The translations under genes and the position numbers were made by a program. DNA of 64,000 nucleotides from Dasypus novemcinctus (lineage: Eukaryota; Chordata; Mammalia; Cingulata; Dasypodidae). Within the stretch, counting starts at the first letter, position 1, and each line of letters starts with the position of its first letter. The notes beneath the pieces are model-generated. The model saw only the letters and a list, made by a program, of their open reading frames with translations. It ran no database searches and was not told where the DNA came from. This document shows, in pieces, positions 1-11,719 of the stretch. The stretch is taken from the NCBI RefSeq assembly GCF_030445035.2, contig NC_080696.1, positions 28,409,661-28,473,660 on the forward strand. The letters run 5' to 3'.

Positions 1-71
1 AGGGAAACAGACCAGTTAACAAACACAATCAGCACCTCTTTTTGGAATGCATAAATAATATCAAACTGCCA
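1..71 (-). mobile_element. MaLR-like 3' LTR, partial (cut by window edge)
   Basis: The first 71 bases match the outer end of the LTR at 1867-2476: both have the GAAACAGACCAGTT block, then a CATAAATA stretch and AAACTG near the edge. On the minus strand the LTR would begin with TGGCAGTTTGATA at base 71 and run out of the window. With the full LTR at 1867-2476 it brackets one element. The family assignment is by resemblance, not by database search. Confidence 0.65.
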
Positions 72-420
72 CATTCCACCCTCTGAATTCCAAAAAGACT
101 TCACCATATTAAAAATAAACCCAAAACCTTAAAACAGTAATAATGCTAAGTACAAAATCACATCATAATCAATTTCTAGAAATACAGTTTGTCTTGGGGC
201 AAAGTTCTACCTGACTGTTGGCCTCTGAAATTTACAAAACAATTTATCTGATTCCAATATACAAAGGAACAGGCAAAAGATAAACATTCTCATTACCATA
301 CAGAGGATTTGGGAGGGAAACATGTATCACTGGTACCCTACAGTTCCAAAACCCTGTAGGGTACACTTCATTATATTTCAAAGTCTGAGAGTCATTCTGT
401 GTGTGTGTGTGTGTGTGTGT

Positions 421-700
421 ATTTTTTAATATATTTCTTATTTTTAAAAAACATTACATAAATGTTATATAAAAAGCAAGGGGGATTTCCATACACCCTG
501 CTCCCTATATCCCCCACATTTTTCCACATTAACAACATCCTTCAATTGATTAACACATTTTGGAGCATTACCACTAAGCATGGATTATAGTTTACATTGT
601 AGTTTTCACTCTGTCCCACACAATTTTGTAGGTTTTGGCAAGAAGTCTGTATCTGTCATTGCAATATCATTCAGGACAATAATATGTTTTTTCTTTTCCC
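421..700 (-). repeat. L1 3'-UTR fragment (minus strand)
   Basis: Matches other L1 tails in the window: a poly-T-like left end, ACATTACATAAATG, a C-rich tract, then the 'tttggagcattaccactaag' and 'catggattatagtttacatt' blocks also seen at 43440-43500. It sits inside the MaLR-like internal region. The right boundary is approximate. Confidence 0.5.
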
Positions 701-1201
701 TGGGATCTCGTGGATCCCACACTTTCCACAGGCTTGCCAAATGGCCATTTTCCTGGTTCCACACTCATCGAGCATCTGGGTGATGGCTCCAGAACTCATC
801 ATCCAAGAATGTTAGGGTGATGGCCACACTTTACCCAATCTCTTGAGTATTCTCAACCCCTTAGTACAGTGAGGGGGTGGCAACAGTCTCCCTAAACTCT
901 GAAGTACATGCCCAACTCTTTTAGAAAAATAGGCTGGCAACCTCACCTTCCCTTATCTATGGGGGACATGCCCACACTTCTCAGACCTATGGAGTGTTGA
1001 ACTGCAGAATGTTCTCCACCCTCTCTGTAGCCTGGGGCAGCAAAACTCTCCCTAAACAGGATGGAACATCAACCTCCTTCAGCTGCTGGGGAAAACTCAC
1101 TCTTTCTGTACATATAGGTGGGTTTCCTCTCTTGGCCCAAGGAGATGTCTTAATTCCAGACTTCAGCTTCCATGGTTTTCCTCTTAAAACTGTTTTCCCT
1201 T

Positions 1202-1795
1202 TCATCTTTCCCCTCCATGTCCCTTTTCATCCAGGCTGCAGTGTTTTTCTTCATACAGCTTTCTCAATAAGCTTGTTGGTTTAGCATGCTGGAAGCAGGG
1301 GACCAAGCCATCAGACAACAAAATTTTCCACAAGTCTTTCCTAGATAGCTGAATTTTCAATCCTGACTTAAAAGTTCCATGTTTAGTTAATTCTTCAAAT
1401 AGGGAACTATCTTCTGGGGGCTTGATTGCCATAGGCTTGAAATTTCTAGAATCAGTTCCTATTTTCTTTGTGTCCAAGTCAGCTATCATCTTATCTCTTT
1501 CCTCTAACATTTTGTTATAAGCTGCATGGATAAGCCAGGCTGTATTTTCCACATTTAATTTGGAAATATCCTTCTCTAAATGTCCAAGTGTGTAGATTTC
1601 AAATTCTGTCTTCAATATACTATCAGGAGTCAATCTTGCTAAGTTCTCTTTGGCTTTAAAACATGGATCACCTTTCATCCAGTTTCCAATAATAGTTTCA
1701 TCATTAACTTCTAAGGCCTCATAAAAAGTCTCTTTAGCATCCATATTCCTACCAAAAGTCTCTTCAAAGAAATCTAGGCTTTTTGCATCAAGCAT
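1202..1795 (-). CDS. Open frame in MaLR-like internal region (remnant)
   Basis: An open frame of about 197 codons from the first ATG at 1795 to a stop at 1202-1204. The frame stays open a few codons upstream, but only from a TTG. It is acidic and lysine-rich and shows no protease, polymerase or integrase motif. The same coding-like block, more decayed, is at 39593-39871, so this is the body of the repeat family rather than a host gene. Its length without stops is mildly unusual for an old MaLR copy. Expression is unsupported; most likely a relic. Confidence 0.35.
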   Translation of the reverse strand: MLDAKSLDFFEETFGRNMDAKETFYEALEVNDETIIGNWMKGDPCFKAKENLARLTPDSILKTEFEIYTLGHLEKDISKLNVENTAWLIHAAYNKMLEERDKMIADLDTKKIGTDSRNFKPMAIKPPEDSSLFEELTKHGTFKSGLKIQLSRKDLWKILLSDGLVPCFQHAKPTSLLRKLYEEKHCSLDEKGHGGER

Positions 1796-1866
1796 CTCAC
1801 AATTCCTCAAAAAAAAAAAAATACCCCTAATTGCAAAAGCACCACCACACTCCTGGTATCAAATTC

Positions 1867-2476
1867 TGTATTTGCCAAAGGGGTGCCATGCAAAGTACCA
1901 GAAATTTATTCTTTCATAAAGGGTATTTATTTGGGGTAGAAGCTTACAGTCACAAGGCCCTAAAGAGTCCAACATAAGGTACCATAAGTGGTACTTTATC
2001 ACTCAAAGTCATTTGCCACATGCTGAAGAAAGATGGTGGGTGATGTCTGCAAGGGCTCAGTCTTCTTTCTTCTTCTTAAGGCTCCATGGTCTCAACTTCT
2101 TCTGATCTCAGCTAAGGGCTGGCATATGGCTTGTCTCTCAGGCTTTCTTAGATGCTGTATTCTATTCTGCTTCAAGCTATTGGATTCATCTCTCCTCCCA
2201 AGGCCTCTGCCATATCTATGGACCTGTCTCTCTTCCTCTGTGTTCTACTTCTTTGTTCTTGATTGAGCATCCATTTATATAGCCATCAAGGGGGCAGGGA
2301 CTCAAACCTTCACACCCTAATGACATGGTTGAATCAAAATGCTAATTTTGATTTCATAAAGTGAATGTGAAACCTCTGAATTTAATAAAAAGGATTGTCA
2401 CTCCCAGAGAAACAGACCAGTTTACAAACATAACATATATCTCTTTTGGGAATTCATAAATAGTATAAAACTGTCA
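1867..2476 (-). mobile_element. MaLR-like 5' LTR, complete
   Basis: A 610-bp LTR read on the minus strand from TGACAG (2476) to ATACA (1867). It has a TATA-like CTATATAAATGG at about 2272-2283 and an AATAAA polyadenylation signal at 1926-1931. The same family recurs at 5780-6355, 15595-15870 and 50129-50426, always minus strand here. The TGT/ACA ends and the downstream 'gaatttgataccaggagtg' resemble ERVL-MaLR LTR plus primer-site architecture. Confidence 0.7.
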
Positions 2477-3244
2477 TGGTGGACAAGCAAATATTTGAGG
2501 AAATTCTATAATATGGGAGATAGACTGCAAAATCAAATACACAGGTATTTAAAAAGGAACTCACAGGAAACAGACAATTCATGTGCAGTAGAAGACAGTC
2601 CACCTAAAATAAAAATTTAATATCCTTAGAGGGAGAACAAATGATACTGCATTCATAAAACAAGACCAAGATTCTATAAAAGAGAAACAATCTTAGAGGA
2701 AAAATAGTTACTAAAATTTAAATAATGAGAGCTGAAAAAGTATTTAATATGTTTCTAAAGATAAGCAGGATGATTCAAAGTAAAATAAAATTAATAAAAG
2801 GGGAAAAGAGATATGAAAACTAGAAAATCAGTTAAAATGGCTAAAGCTCTATTAATATGATTTCAAAATGTCATCTATTTGTGGTTTATATTATGGCACA
2901 GGCTCACTTCCAATTCACATTTCTCTTTTAGTTATGGTGAACTAGGCTGCAGCAACAAATTGACCCAAAGTTATAATGAATTAAATGTAGTAAAAGTTTA
3001 TGTCTTATTCAAATAACAGTGTAGTTTGTTTCCAGATCAGCAAGAGTGGGGACAGACTTCAATTCATGCATAAATTCAGTCCTCAGGTTGACCAAAGTTC
3101 TGCATATGCAATAAACATGTCACCCAGAAATAGATCTGAATATTAAGTGAAATCTTGGGAATCTTCTATGAGATACACTTGGAAATTTCACTCATCATTC
3201 CACTTATGTTCAATTGACTATCACTTAATTATGGACCTAACTAT
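2477..3244. other. No gene; ancient repeat-like AT-rich DNA
   Basis: 2477-2880 is A-rich and vaguely like an old L1 ORF1-region fragment. 2925-3125 resembles an old mammalian interspersed repeat ('ctgcagcaacaaattgacccaaag') that I cannot name. No coding potential is seen. Confidence 0.3.
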
Positions 3245-3690
3245 CATAATCATCCCAGGATCCACAGGATGGAGGAATAGAGTATGGATTAGAGTGCACT
3301 TACTGATATTCTACTATGGAACTATTGTGATTAGTAGTGGAAGAAAATGTAGCACTGATGTGGAGAAAGTGGCCATGGTAGCTGCTGAGGGGAGGGAGAG
3401 GGAAGAAGAGATATGATGTGGGGGCATTCTCAGGACTTGGAGTTGTCCTGGATGGTACTGCAGGGACAGATGCTGGACATTGTATGCCCTGCCATGGCCC
3501 ACTGGGTGGACTGGGGGAGAGTGTAAACTATAATGTAAATCATTATCCATGTGGTGCAGCAGTGCTCCAAAATGTATTCACCAAAAGCAATGAATGTCCC
3601 ACAATGATGAAGGAAGTTGATGTGGGAGGAGTGGGGTGAGGGGTATATGGGGACCTCATATTTTTTTAATGTAACATTAAAAAAGAGAGA
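3245..3690 (+). mobile_element. 5'-truncated L1, 3'-UTR only
   Basis: Collinear with the L1 3' UTRs at 30170-30640 and 33852-34590: 'ggatggaggaatagagtatgg', 'gacttggagttgtcctgga', 'ggcccactgggtggactggg', then the terminal CCTCATATTTTTTTAATGTAACATTA and an A-rich tail. The open frames across it are shadows. No clear target-site duplication was found. Confidence 0.75.
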
Positions 3691-4344
3691 GAGAAAAAAA
3701 GGTTTGGAAATATATATTCAGAAAAAAGGAAAACTGATTTTTATTGCAGTTGCTTGCACATTTCTATTCCATGCCATATTTTATTCTTTGGAGACCCTAC
3801 TAAGCCTTTGCTCTTGCTTTGCTATCTCCTTCATCTCAGTCTCATTAATAATTCAGCTTCATAGATCCTGGTGGTAGGGAAGAAGTTGAAGACTCCACAA
3901 TGTTCTCTGCAATAGCCATTACCAGAGCACCCTAAATAATGATGTTAAATTCACCCATTCTGACCCACTTGGGGGAAATCACCAAAATGCGAAAAGGAGT
4001 AAGAGCAAGCAAAACCAAGACCTTAGGTGTCATAGTCTCTATTTGCAAAACCCTAATTTGAGCATCTGATAAATTCTGTTATCTCAAGTTCTTTAATATA
4101 TCCCCGAACTGCCAATTTGCCCGATCCCATCATTATCAACATAGTTTAAACTACCATAATTTTTTAATGGAACAATTGCCTGGTAACAATTCTACCTATT
4201 TCTATTTTTGCCTCCAGTGCAATCCATACACAGAAAACAGAATACACAAATTTTTAAAAGTCTCAGTTAACCAATAAGTAAATAAACTTAAATAAATGTA
4301 TAGAGATTAGTTAACTTTATGTCACAACAAAGTTTTGTCACAGT
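3691..4344. other. No gene recognised
   Basis: AT-rich sequence without a coding frame, RNA gene or recognisable repeat. Confidence 0.3.
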
Positions 4345-4545
4345 TTATGTATTAACAGTGAACCATAAGGTAAACCATGGACTATAGTTAATAGTACAGT
4401 TATAAAAATATGATTTTATCAATTGTAACAAATGTACAATGCCAATACAAGGTTTTAATAATAGGGTAGTATATGGAAACACTGTATTTTATACACGAGT
4501 TTTCTGTAAACCTACAACTTCTCTAGTAAAAAAGTATATATGTAA
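4345..4545 (+). repeat. Old L1 3' end
   Basis: Contains the classic old-L1 tail order: 'gtaaaccatggactatagtt', 'caattgtaacaaatgtac', 'atggaaacactgtatttt', then 'tctgtaaacctacaacttct' and an A-rich end. A related relic is at 33370-33540. No ORF2 is attached. Confidence 0.65.
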
Positions 4546-4727
4546 ATGAGTATTTTAAATTTGTATATTTACATGTAAATTTATATATTTTGAATTTGAA
4601 GATAGCTTTATATGTATTTCTGTATATCTATATCTATCTTTTTTTTCTCTCTCTCCCTACTTCTGTCCCCTCTCTATTCTTGAGTACTACTCCAAATAGA
4701 ACAGTGAATTTGGATAAGACCTTTTTC

Positions 4728-5170
4728 TGATGGCTAATTGCATGTGTCACCTTGGCTAGTTTATGGTGTACAGTTTTTTGGTCAAGCAAGCACTGATCTG
4801 ATTGTTACTGTGACGGTATCTCATAGATGGGTTAGTATCTATATCATTTGATTGCACATATGGGTGTTTGCATCTACAAACAACAAAAAAGATTGCCCAT
4901 AGAAATGATAGAGCTTTCCTCATCTAGTCAGTTTTCTGATTAGTAAGGCAGAACTTAGGATTTCAGCAGTCAAAAAGTTTGTCTATGTCTGCATCAGTCA
5001 GCCTATTTCTCCTTCAGAATACAATTTCAACTTCACTGGAATTTCTAGCTTGTGGCCTGTCCTATGGAATTTGGACGTGTTAATCCCTGATCACATGAGC
5101 CAATTCCTTTAATATTTATATATGCATACATATCATATTGGTTCTCTTTTTCTAGAGAACCCCAATACTA
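4728..5170 (+). mobile_element. Solo MLT1-like (ERVL-MaLR) LTR
   Basis: Begins TGATGGCTAATTGCATGTGT and ends with 'ctagagaaccccaatacta', close to the well-known MLT1 termini. Between them lie the 'tttggtcaagcaagcactga' and 'gagccaattcctttaa' blocks. No internal region is attached on either side, so this is a solo LTR. It predates the armadillo-specific repeats. Confidence 0.7.
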
Positions 5171-5249
5171 CCTTTATAACATCAGAGTAGAGAAATAAAT
5201 CTCAGACAAAAAAAACAAAAAGAGCAAATCATAATGACAGTAGAAAGTT

Positions 5250-5779
5250 TACTAAAGTAAAACCTGTCCCCAAAAGACACCAAAATTAAAAGGCAAACTA
5301 TGGTTCTGTGATTTATATTCTCATTGAAACACTTAATACTCATTTGTATGCAGAATATATGAAGATCACACTCAAATCAGTAAGTAAATGAAAACAACCA
5401 ATAGAAATATATGCAATGGCAATTCATAGAACAGGAAAACTGAACTTCTTTTAGCTGTTTGAAAAGGTGCTCAACATAACCTAATCAGTGAAATGCAAAT
5501 TAAAGCAATAATGAGATGCTTTTTCACAAACATCTGATTGGTGAAAATTTAAAAGGGGAGGAATGGGAATTATCTGCCACTGCTGATGGGAGTATAAATT
5601 GATCTTCTTTGAAAATCATTTGGCTATAGCAAATAAATTGGACAAACACATTTCCCATAACTCAGTAATCCCACTCCAAGAATTATACCTTGTTGGAATA
5701 TGTAGAGATATGTACAAGGAAATATGCATCATTAATCACCACAGCATTATTGGAAATAAGAAAACATTTGAAACCACCT
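5250..5779 (+). repeat. Ancient L1 ORF2 C-terminal fragment
   Basis: Shows degraded but ordered blocks of the L1 ORF2 3' part: 'gtgaaatgcaaattaaagc', 'gagatgctttttcaca', 'ccactgctgatgggagtata', 'aatcccactccaagaatta'. It has many stops and is much older than the L1s at 22304 and 51711. Confidence 0.65.
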
Positions 5780-6355
5780 TGTTTTAATTTTCTAAAAGCT
5801 GCTAGGAACAAAATACCAGAAAAATGTAGGCTTATATAATGGGAATGTATTAGGTTAAAAGCTTACAGTTCCAAGGCTTTGAAAATGTCCCAATCAAGGC
5901 ATCTTCAGAGATGCTATCTTACCCAGGGTTGGCTGCTGGTGATCCTGGACTCCTGCCATGTGACATGGCACAATGGTGGCCAGTCTCTGCTGAGGTATCT
6001 GCCTTTCCCTCCAAGTTCACTTTTCCCTGAGCTCCACAGTGGGTGATCAGGCATATGGTTTGTCTCTCCCCTCTCCTCTGGGCCTCATCTCTCTCAACCT
6101 CTCAGGGGTCTCTTTCCATGCCTCTATGCTGCACTGATTCCAGCCTCTTGGGGTCTCTCTGTTTCTGCTGCTTTTCCCTGCATGTCTCCTCTATCAGTCC
6201 CTCATTTATAAAGTACTCCAGTTAGAGGGTCAGGACCCACCCTGGGACACACCTCATTGGAGCAATCTGACCACAGTGCCCCAAACCCACAGTAATGGAT
6301 GAGCTCCAAGAAAATGATCCTTTTTGAGATCCAGAAACAGCTCCAAAATGTCACA
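5780..6355 (-). mobile_element. Solo MaLR-like LTR
   Basis: Same general family as 1867-2476, more diverged. It is read on the minus strand from TGTGACATTTTGG at 6355 to the 5780 end. It has a TTATAAATG TATA-like box near 6200-6215 and the conserved 'aggttaaaagcttacagttc' block near its 3' end. No internal region adjoins it. A 5-bp target-site duplication was not convincing. Confidence 0.6.
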
Positions 6356-6465
6356 CTCACATCAATGGAAAAAAGCTATTTATTCATACATTTTAGTTAA
6401 AATCTATGCATTAGGATCAGTCATGATCATTTTCTTCTTCTCTCTCAAACTCTCCTTCGTTTTTT

Positions 6466-6846
6466 GTTTTTTTTTTATTAAAGATTTATTTATTTATTTA
6501 ATTCCCCCTTCGCCTCCCTCCCCTGGTTGTCTGTTCTTGGTGTCTGTTTGCTGCGTCTTGTTTCTTTGTCCGCTTCTGTTGTCGTCAGCGGCACGGGAAG
6601 TGTGGGCAGCGCCATTCCTGGGCAGGCTGCACTTTCTTTTCATGCTGGGTGGCTCTCCTCACGGGCGCACTCCTTGCACGTGGGGCTCCCCCACGCGGGA
6701 GTCACCTTTGCGTGGCACGGCACTCCTTGCACGCATCAGCACTGCGCATGGCCAGCTCCACACGGGTCAAGGAGGCCCGGGGTTTGAACCACGGACCTTC
6801 CATGTGGTAGACGGACGCCCTAACCACTGGGCCAAAGTCCGTTTCC
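6466..6846 (-). mobile_element. DAS-III type SINE with target-site duplication
   Basis: Full-length minus-strand armadillo tRNA-Ala SINE. The tRNA-like head is at the right (GGGAAACGGACTTTGGCCC on the minus strand), the unique body contains 'ggccatgcgcagtgctgatg', and the AAATAAATAAATC tail is at the left. It is flanked by CTCTCCTTCRTTTTTT at 6450-6465 and 6847-6862, with one mismatch. The long open frames overlapping it are non-coding SINE frames. Confidence 0.9.
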
Positions 6847-6862
6847 CTCTCCTTCATTTTTT

Positions 6863-7317
6863 CTCTCCTTTTACCTCTTTGTGCTGCATTCAGATCTAGC
6901 TTCCATTTCATGAATTCTCTCTTCAGTGGTGTCTACTATTTAATCCATAAAGTTTTTAACTTCTATGACTATTTCCATTAGATTTTGATTTGGACTAATT
7001 TGATATTACCATATATTTCCTCACATTTTCCATTCCTTATTTTATACATCTAATCACCTTAAAGAATGTGGGATTTTTTTTTTCATGGCCTCTCTTGGCT
7101 AGCTGTATTCTGAGAGGTTCTTAGGGATCTAAGCCTGTTATTTGTTTTTTCTCCTAATTCTTACTAGAGTTATTTGCCCATTCATTTCTTAATTTCATAT
7201 TGTGAGCTCAATTTAGTCATAGCTTGATCTATAGGAATTATTTAAAAATATAACTGCAATACCATTTTCTCTAAGAGTACCACCAGTTCAGATTCACTTT
7301 TTAAAAAACTTTTCTTC
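6863..7317. other. No gene; AT-rich spacer
   Basis: AT-rich, without a coding frame. It contains the 17-bp sequence TCAGATTCACTTTTTAA at 7288-7304, which recurs exactly at 12514-12530. Confidence 0.35.
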
Positions 7318-7512
7318 CTATCCCTTGTATTTTCTTTTATTTAAGATTTATTTTTATTTACCTATTTCTCCCCTTCCTTGTTGTTTGCACTCACTGTCTT
7401 CACTGTCCACTCTCTGTGCCTGTTTTTTTTTTAAGGAAGCACCCAGAATGAAACCCCAGGCTTCCCATCTGGTAGGCAAGTGCTGAACTGCTTAACTCAC
7501 ATCCACTTCCTT
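7318..7512 (-). mobile_element. Diverged DAS-type SINE, short form
   Basis: On the minus strand, 'ggaagtggatgtgagttaag' followed by a box-B-like 'gcctggggtttcattc' shows a tRNA-derived head. The AT-rich tail lies at 7318-7360. It is shorter and older than the DAS-III copies, and closer to the DAS copy at 31618. Confidence 0.55.
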
Positions 7513-7616
7513 CTTTTATTTTCTAGTTTTCTCTAATCTGCATGTGACAATTTTTAATTGAAAAAAAGTTTGGCCATTTTGTGGCTCTTTTTTCTCTTCA
7601 GCAGCCTTCTTGCTTG

Positions 7617-7628
7617 GCTCAGATTCAC
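7617..7628. repeat. Left copy of a 12-bp direct repeat flanking the GC-rich island
   Basis: GCTCAGATTCAC here recurs exactly at 12512-12523. The base composition changes from AT-rich to GC-rich just inside the left copy and back just outside the right copy. This could be a target-site duplication of a large insertion, or a coincidence. Confidence 0.5.
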
Positions 7629-8509
7629 AAGCCCTACCCAGCTCAGGGAAGGGGGCAAATAAAAACAAGGAGGGCAAGTGTCTGCCACCCCCTTTGCTGC
7701 AGGCTGAGGGTCAGGGAGCAGGGGGAGGTGCAAACGAACTGATGACCCTTGGTCTCAAAGTCAGAAACCCAGATTCCTCAGGTTCCTGTGAAAGGAGAGA
7801 GCCACCCCCACAGCCCAAATGGGCTCACCTGCTCCAGGCACCCCAAAAAGAAGGAGGCCAGAGCTCACAGGTCATAAACACAGGGCTAGGAACCAAAAGA
7901 GCCACTGCACTGCTCAAAGGGTCATACTTTCTCCCCACAGCACTAGGCCAGGACCAGCACTGATGTCTGAGAGGGGGTTAGTGTGCAAGGCCCCAGGAAG
8001 CCCCAGGGAGCCCTGGGAAACCATCCCCCAGATGGCATAGCAGTCTCAATGTCCTGACAGGGATATAACCATAATTCCACCTGCTGGGCACTGATCCAGG
8101 CTCTTCCAGCCCTTTGTGACAATAAGTCAACAGTGGCACTGTGGGGGCAGAGCCCACCCAGGCTGGAATCTGGGCTGAGCCCCCAATGCCCACTCAGGCC
8201 CTGCAGTAGCCCTATGAAGCTGTCCACTGTCTCCTCCTACCACTTCCCATGACCCCATGAAGCCTGTTGTCTCCATTTCACAGATGAGGACACAGAGGCA
8301 CTGAAGGGTGCAGTGCTCAGCCAGGGCCCTCTTTCTCTCTCTAGCAGCCAGCACAGTCCCCCATGACCACCTCTAGCCCACCTTGCTTCTTCTCCAGCTG
8401 CACTGGGCCAACAGTGAAGGGCTGGGCCACAGGCACCCCTGTTCAGACAGAGGACAGGCTCACAGGAGGACAGTTCCCCTCCACTCCTTCTGGCCCATTC
8501 CTGGACGCC

Positions 8510-8665
8510 CTCTGGGATGGCTATTTGCATCTGACTGCCCTCAGCTGGAATCCCAGCCCTGCCACCTCCTGGCTGTGTCTCTGGCCAAGTCACCCTCCTC
8601 TCTGAAGCTCCATTTCCTCCCCTGTGAAATGGGGCAGCAACAGAACCTCCCTCCAGGAAGGTGGA
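8510..8665 (+). repeat. MIR SINE
   Basis: Contains the MIR core order: 'tcctggctgtgtctctggcc', 'aagtcaccctcctctctgaa', 'catttcctcccctgtgaaat' and 'ggggcagcaacag'. Ancient mammalian tRNA-derived SINE. Confidence 0.75.
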
Positions 8666-8994
8666 ATTAGGTGACCTGTTGTGTGTACAGGGGCTGCCAG
8701 TCAATCCTCTCCAAGGCAGGCCCCTCAACAGCCCCAAGCCCTGCCAAGCTGCTGGTGCCTGGCCAGGGAAACACAGGGGTCTAGGGGCCACAGCTCTGCC
8801 TCCTCTCCAGCCTCAACTCTCCTCCACCTCCAGCCAATCCTGCCCAGCCTCATGGCCCTGCTCAGAGTTCACGCCCCCATAGCACACACCCCCAGCTCCA
8901 GTGGCGTCCTTCTCAGCACCCACCCTCACAAGCACTCACAACTCCATGAGGCCCCCTGTCTTGTAATTGTGTGTGTGTGTGACCTGCAGGCTGT

Positions 8995-9130
8995 GGAAGC
9001 AGGTGAGGCTTGTTCTAACACATCTGCTACTTACCAGGTGTGCAACCGGGGCAAGTTACTTGGAACCTCCAGTTCTCTTAGTTCATTGATGCCCAAAAGA
9101 AGAGCAGAACAACACCTACCACAGGGCTTA
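8995..9130 (+). repeat. MIR SINE, diverged
   Basis: Shows 'tgctacttaccaggtgtgca', 'ggggcaagttacttggaacc' and 'aacacctaccacagggctta', a diverged MIR in the same orientation as its neighbours. Confidence 0.55.
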
Positions 9131-10339
9131 TTTCAAGGACAAAAGGAACAAGGGGATTTAAACACTCCTTTTTCCCCACAGGATGGAACTTCTCTGGACC
9201 TCCTAACAGTCAGGGAGCCCAGGCCTGGGTGGCTCTTGACAACATGCACTGAGGCAGGCCCAGAGGACAAGCATACCTGGTCCTGGGCCAGGTCACGGCC
9301 AAACAGCCAGACCCATTGCCAGATGTGTGCTTCCTCTGTGAAGGGGGCCAGCCCCCCACCACATACACACACTTGGACAAATGCCCAGGGCCCACAAGAC
9401 AGCTCAGTCCACCTTTGCCCCAGAGGTCTCCACCCCAGAGCAGCTGGGCACTGGACTCTGGAACCCACAGAAGCTTGGTTTGGTTCATAGGTCACCTGGA
9501 ATCCCAGTCATTTCCTGTGGGCAAAACACCCAAATCCCACCTGGGGTAGGCACAGTCCCACAGCCCCAGCAGTCCAAGGCTCAACTGTGCCCACCACTCA
9601 CCCCCTAACAAGGCAGGTGATGAGCCCACACCTGGCACAGAGCAAGCACTCATAACAGGCTTCCACAGCAGAGGCTGCAGCAGATGCCACTCAAAGGGCC
9701 TGTGAGGTCCCTTTCTTCCCTCATCCGGAGAGTCCAGCATCTGTCCCATCCCACTGACAGACACTGACTTAGGTGACAAGAGCCTGCCCAAAGCCAAGCT
9801 CCTCTACCAGAGGCTCCCTCCACAGTTCTAGAACTGCCTGCGAGGAGAGGGCACGGTTCTGAAACACCTAAGCTTAACTACAGGGCACCACCAACCATCT
9901 GAGAGAGTTAAATTACCTCATTAACCCACAGGTGTTCAAGCCTCAGGGGTCACAGCTGCCACAAAACACTCCTGGAGGTACAAGTACCCAGGGCTGGTGG
10001 CCTGTCCTGGCTGCTCTGCCACACTTCTGGCTCTAATCTACTCAGGCTCTAAGCTGGGCCCTCTCTGAACATCAAATTTCAAGTCCTTCTGAGAATTTAG
10101 GATTCCAATATCCTTGGCCTCCAAGGCCTTTCAGAGCCATAAGTTCATGTTTTTATCCAATGCTGACTGGGCACCTGATGTGTACCTTCTCAGGTGAGAC
10201 AGTGAGAGGACTCAGCTTGCACAGTCCCTCATGGGGAGATGGAGACAGCCTCGCTGACAGTGATGACACCACAATCACCATAAGAACAGAGAGAGCACAA
10301 GGGGAGCAAGGAGCACAGGCCACGGAGTAGGGAAGTCTC

Positions 10340-10465
10340 CCTGGAGGAGTCAGAGGAAGCTGCCCAGGGAAGCAGCACTTGAGCTGGGACCTGAAGGAGG
10401 ACTTGTGGGTGTTGGGGGACAAGTGAGTAGGGGATGGCTTTGCAGGTACAGGGTAGGGTGGAGGT
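10340..10465 (+). repeat. L2-like 3' fragment
   Basis: 'cctggaggagtcagagga', 'gcagcacttgagctgggac' and 'ctgaaggaggacttgtggg' follow the order of the L2 3' region. Boundaries are approximate. Confidence 0.5.
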
Positions 10466-10609
10466 GTCTTGTTTGCCAGGGGAGGGCTGGAGGCCAGGGG
10501 AGGAGACAATGAGGAAGAGTGTGGTCATGGAGTTCTGATCTCGGCCTCCTGTGGATGGCTCTCCTCCCCGGAAGCAGCCAGGCCTTGCTGGGACACTCAG
10601 GGGCAAGCT

Positions 10610-10815
10610 CTGGGTCAGAGCAAGTGGAGGTCAATCCCTATTCTGCCACTTCCCCACTGGCTGTCCCTGGGTAAGTCACTTATTTCTCTGAACCTCAGGC
10701 TCCTTCCTGTTCAGTGAAATGGAAATAATTTTCCCACCTCGCAAGGTCTTACTAGGATTAAGCTGAAGCAGCACACTGAGGTACCTGGCACATAGTAACT
10801 GCTCAGTAAACACCT
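10610..10815 (+). repeat. MIR SINE
   Basis: Good MIR match: 'attctgccacttccccact', 'gggtaagtcacttatttctc', 'tgaacctcaggctccttcc', 'gtgaaatggaaataatt' and 'ggcacatagtaactgctcag'. Confidence 0.8.
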
Positions 10816-11719
10816 ACAGCATTAGCATTGTTCTTCTGGGAAGGCCTTCAGGCCATGGGGGCAGGGTCTGTCAGAGGGCAGGAGGAGGGACAGAGGAGAG
10901 GGGGTGGCTGCCTGGAGATGCTGACCCCTCCCACTCCAGACATTGGGAGCCAGGTGCCAGGTAGGCATGCCGGGCTGGCATTTGCCATGAATGTGTGCTG
11001 ACTGTGTTACTGAGGAGCCTCCAATTGCTGCCCAAAGTGTCCTGACACCTTTTCAGAAAAGAAGCCGAAGAATGCCCTCTTCCCTCCACACGTGGAAAGC
11101 CTGCCCATCCCCACCCTTCAGGAAAGCTCCATTCCAGGGAAGGCTGGGCAGGGAGCTGCTCACTCAGAAGCGCCCTATGCTAATCCCGCCTCCTACAAAA
11201 AGAATTCAAATTTATTTCCTCCCCTCACTCAGGCCTCCAGGGAACTACGGTTCAAGGGCCTGGAAATCCTAGGGCTGCCAATCCCTGGCTGCCCTGTGAC
11301 CTGGGGAGGGAGCTGCGTGCATTGACTTTTTGGGACTCAGTTTCCCCAAATATGAAGGGGTACTGGTGGAATCGCGAATGGTGGCATTCTGCACTCAGCA
11401 AGGCAATTGCTCCCCTCCTAAATCCCCAGCTCTTACTGGAGGGGCTGACTGCTGAGAACGCTGAAGTCATTATCGCATGGAGAAGGGAGCGGTCTTTGCA
11501 GGAGAAAATGACAACCCTGAGACCGCAGAGGAGGGGGCTCTTGCCTGCTGCCATCTGGGAAGACCCATCAGTGAGGGAGTACCTCACGCCCAGCGGTGGG
11601 AGGCCCCACCCACACCTTCAGCCAAGCCCCTTCAGACAATTCCAGGCACCCCACCCAGCCCAAAGCGCTCCAACTGGGGTGCCCCGGGAGAGGCAGTGGC
11701 CCGCCTCCCTCTTACCTGC

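Larger units (their letters stand above)
72..1866 (-). mobile_element. Internal region of a MaLR-like LTR retrotransposon
   Basis: Lies between two LTR copies of the same family and the same orientation. The minus strand starts just after the 5' LTR and resembles the known non-autonomous ERVL-MaLR internal sequence; the same kind of sequence occurs at 39469-40540. A GT dinucleotide run sits near 400-420. An L1 3'-UTR fragment seems embedded at about 421-700. The sequence just before the left LTR is purine-rich on the minus strand, as expected for a polypurine tract. MaLR elements carry no working gag or pol and depend on other elements to move. Confidence 0.6.

Noticed and set aside
8681..9490. 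269-codon plus-strand frame in the GC-rich island
   Set aside because: It overlaps an MIR, has frames of comparable quality in other phases and shows no recognisable domain or exon border.
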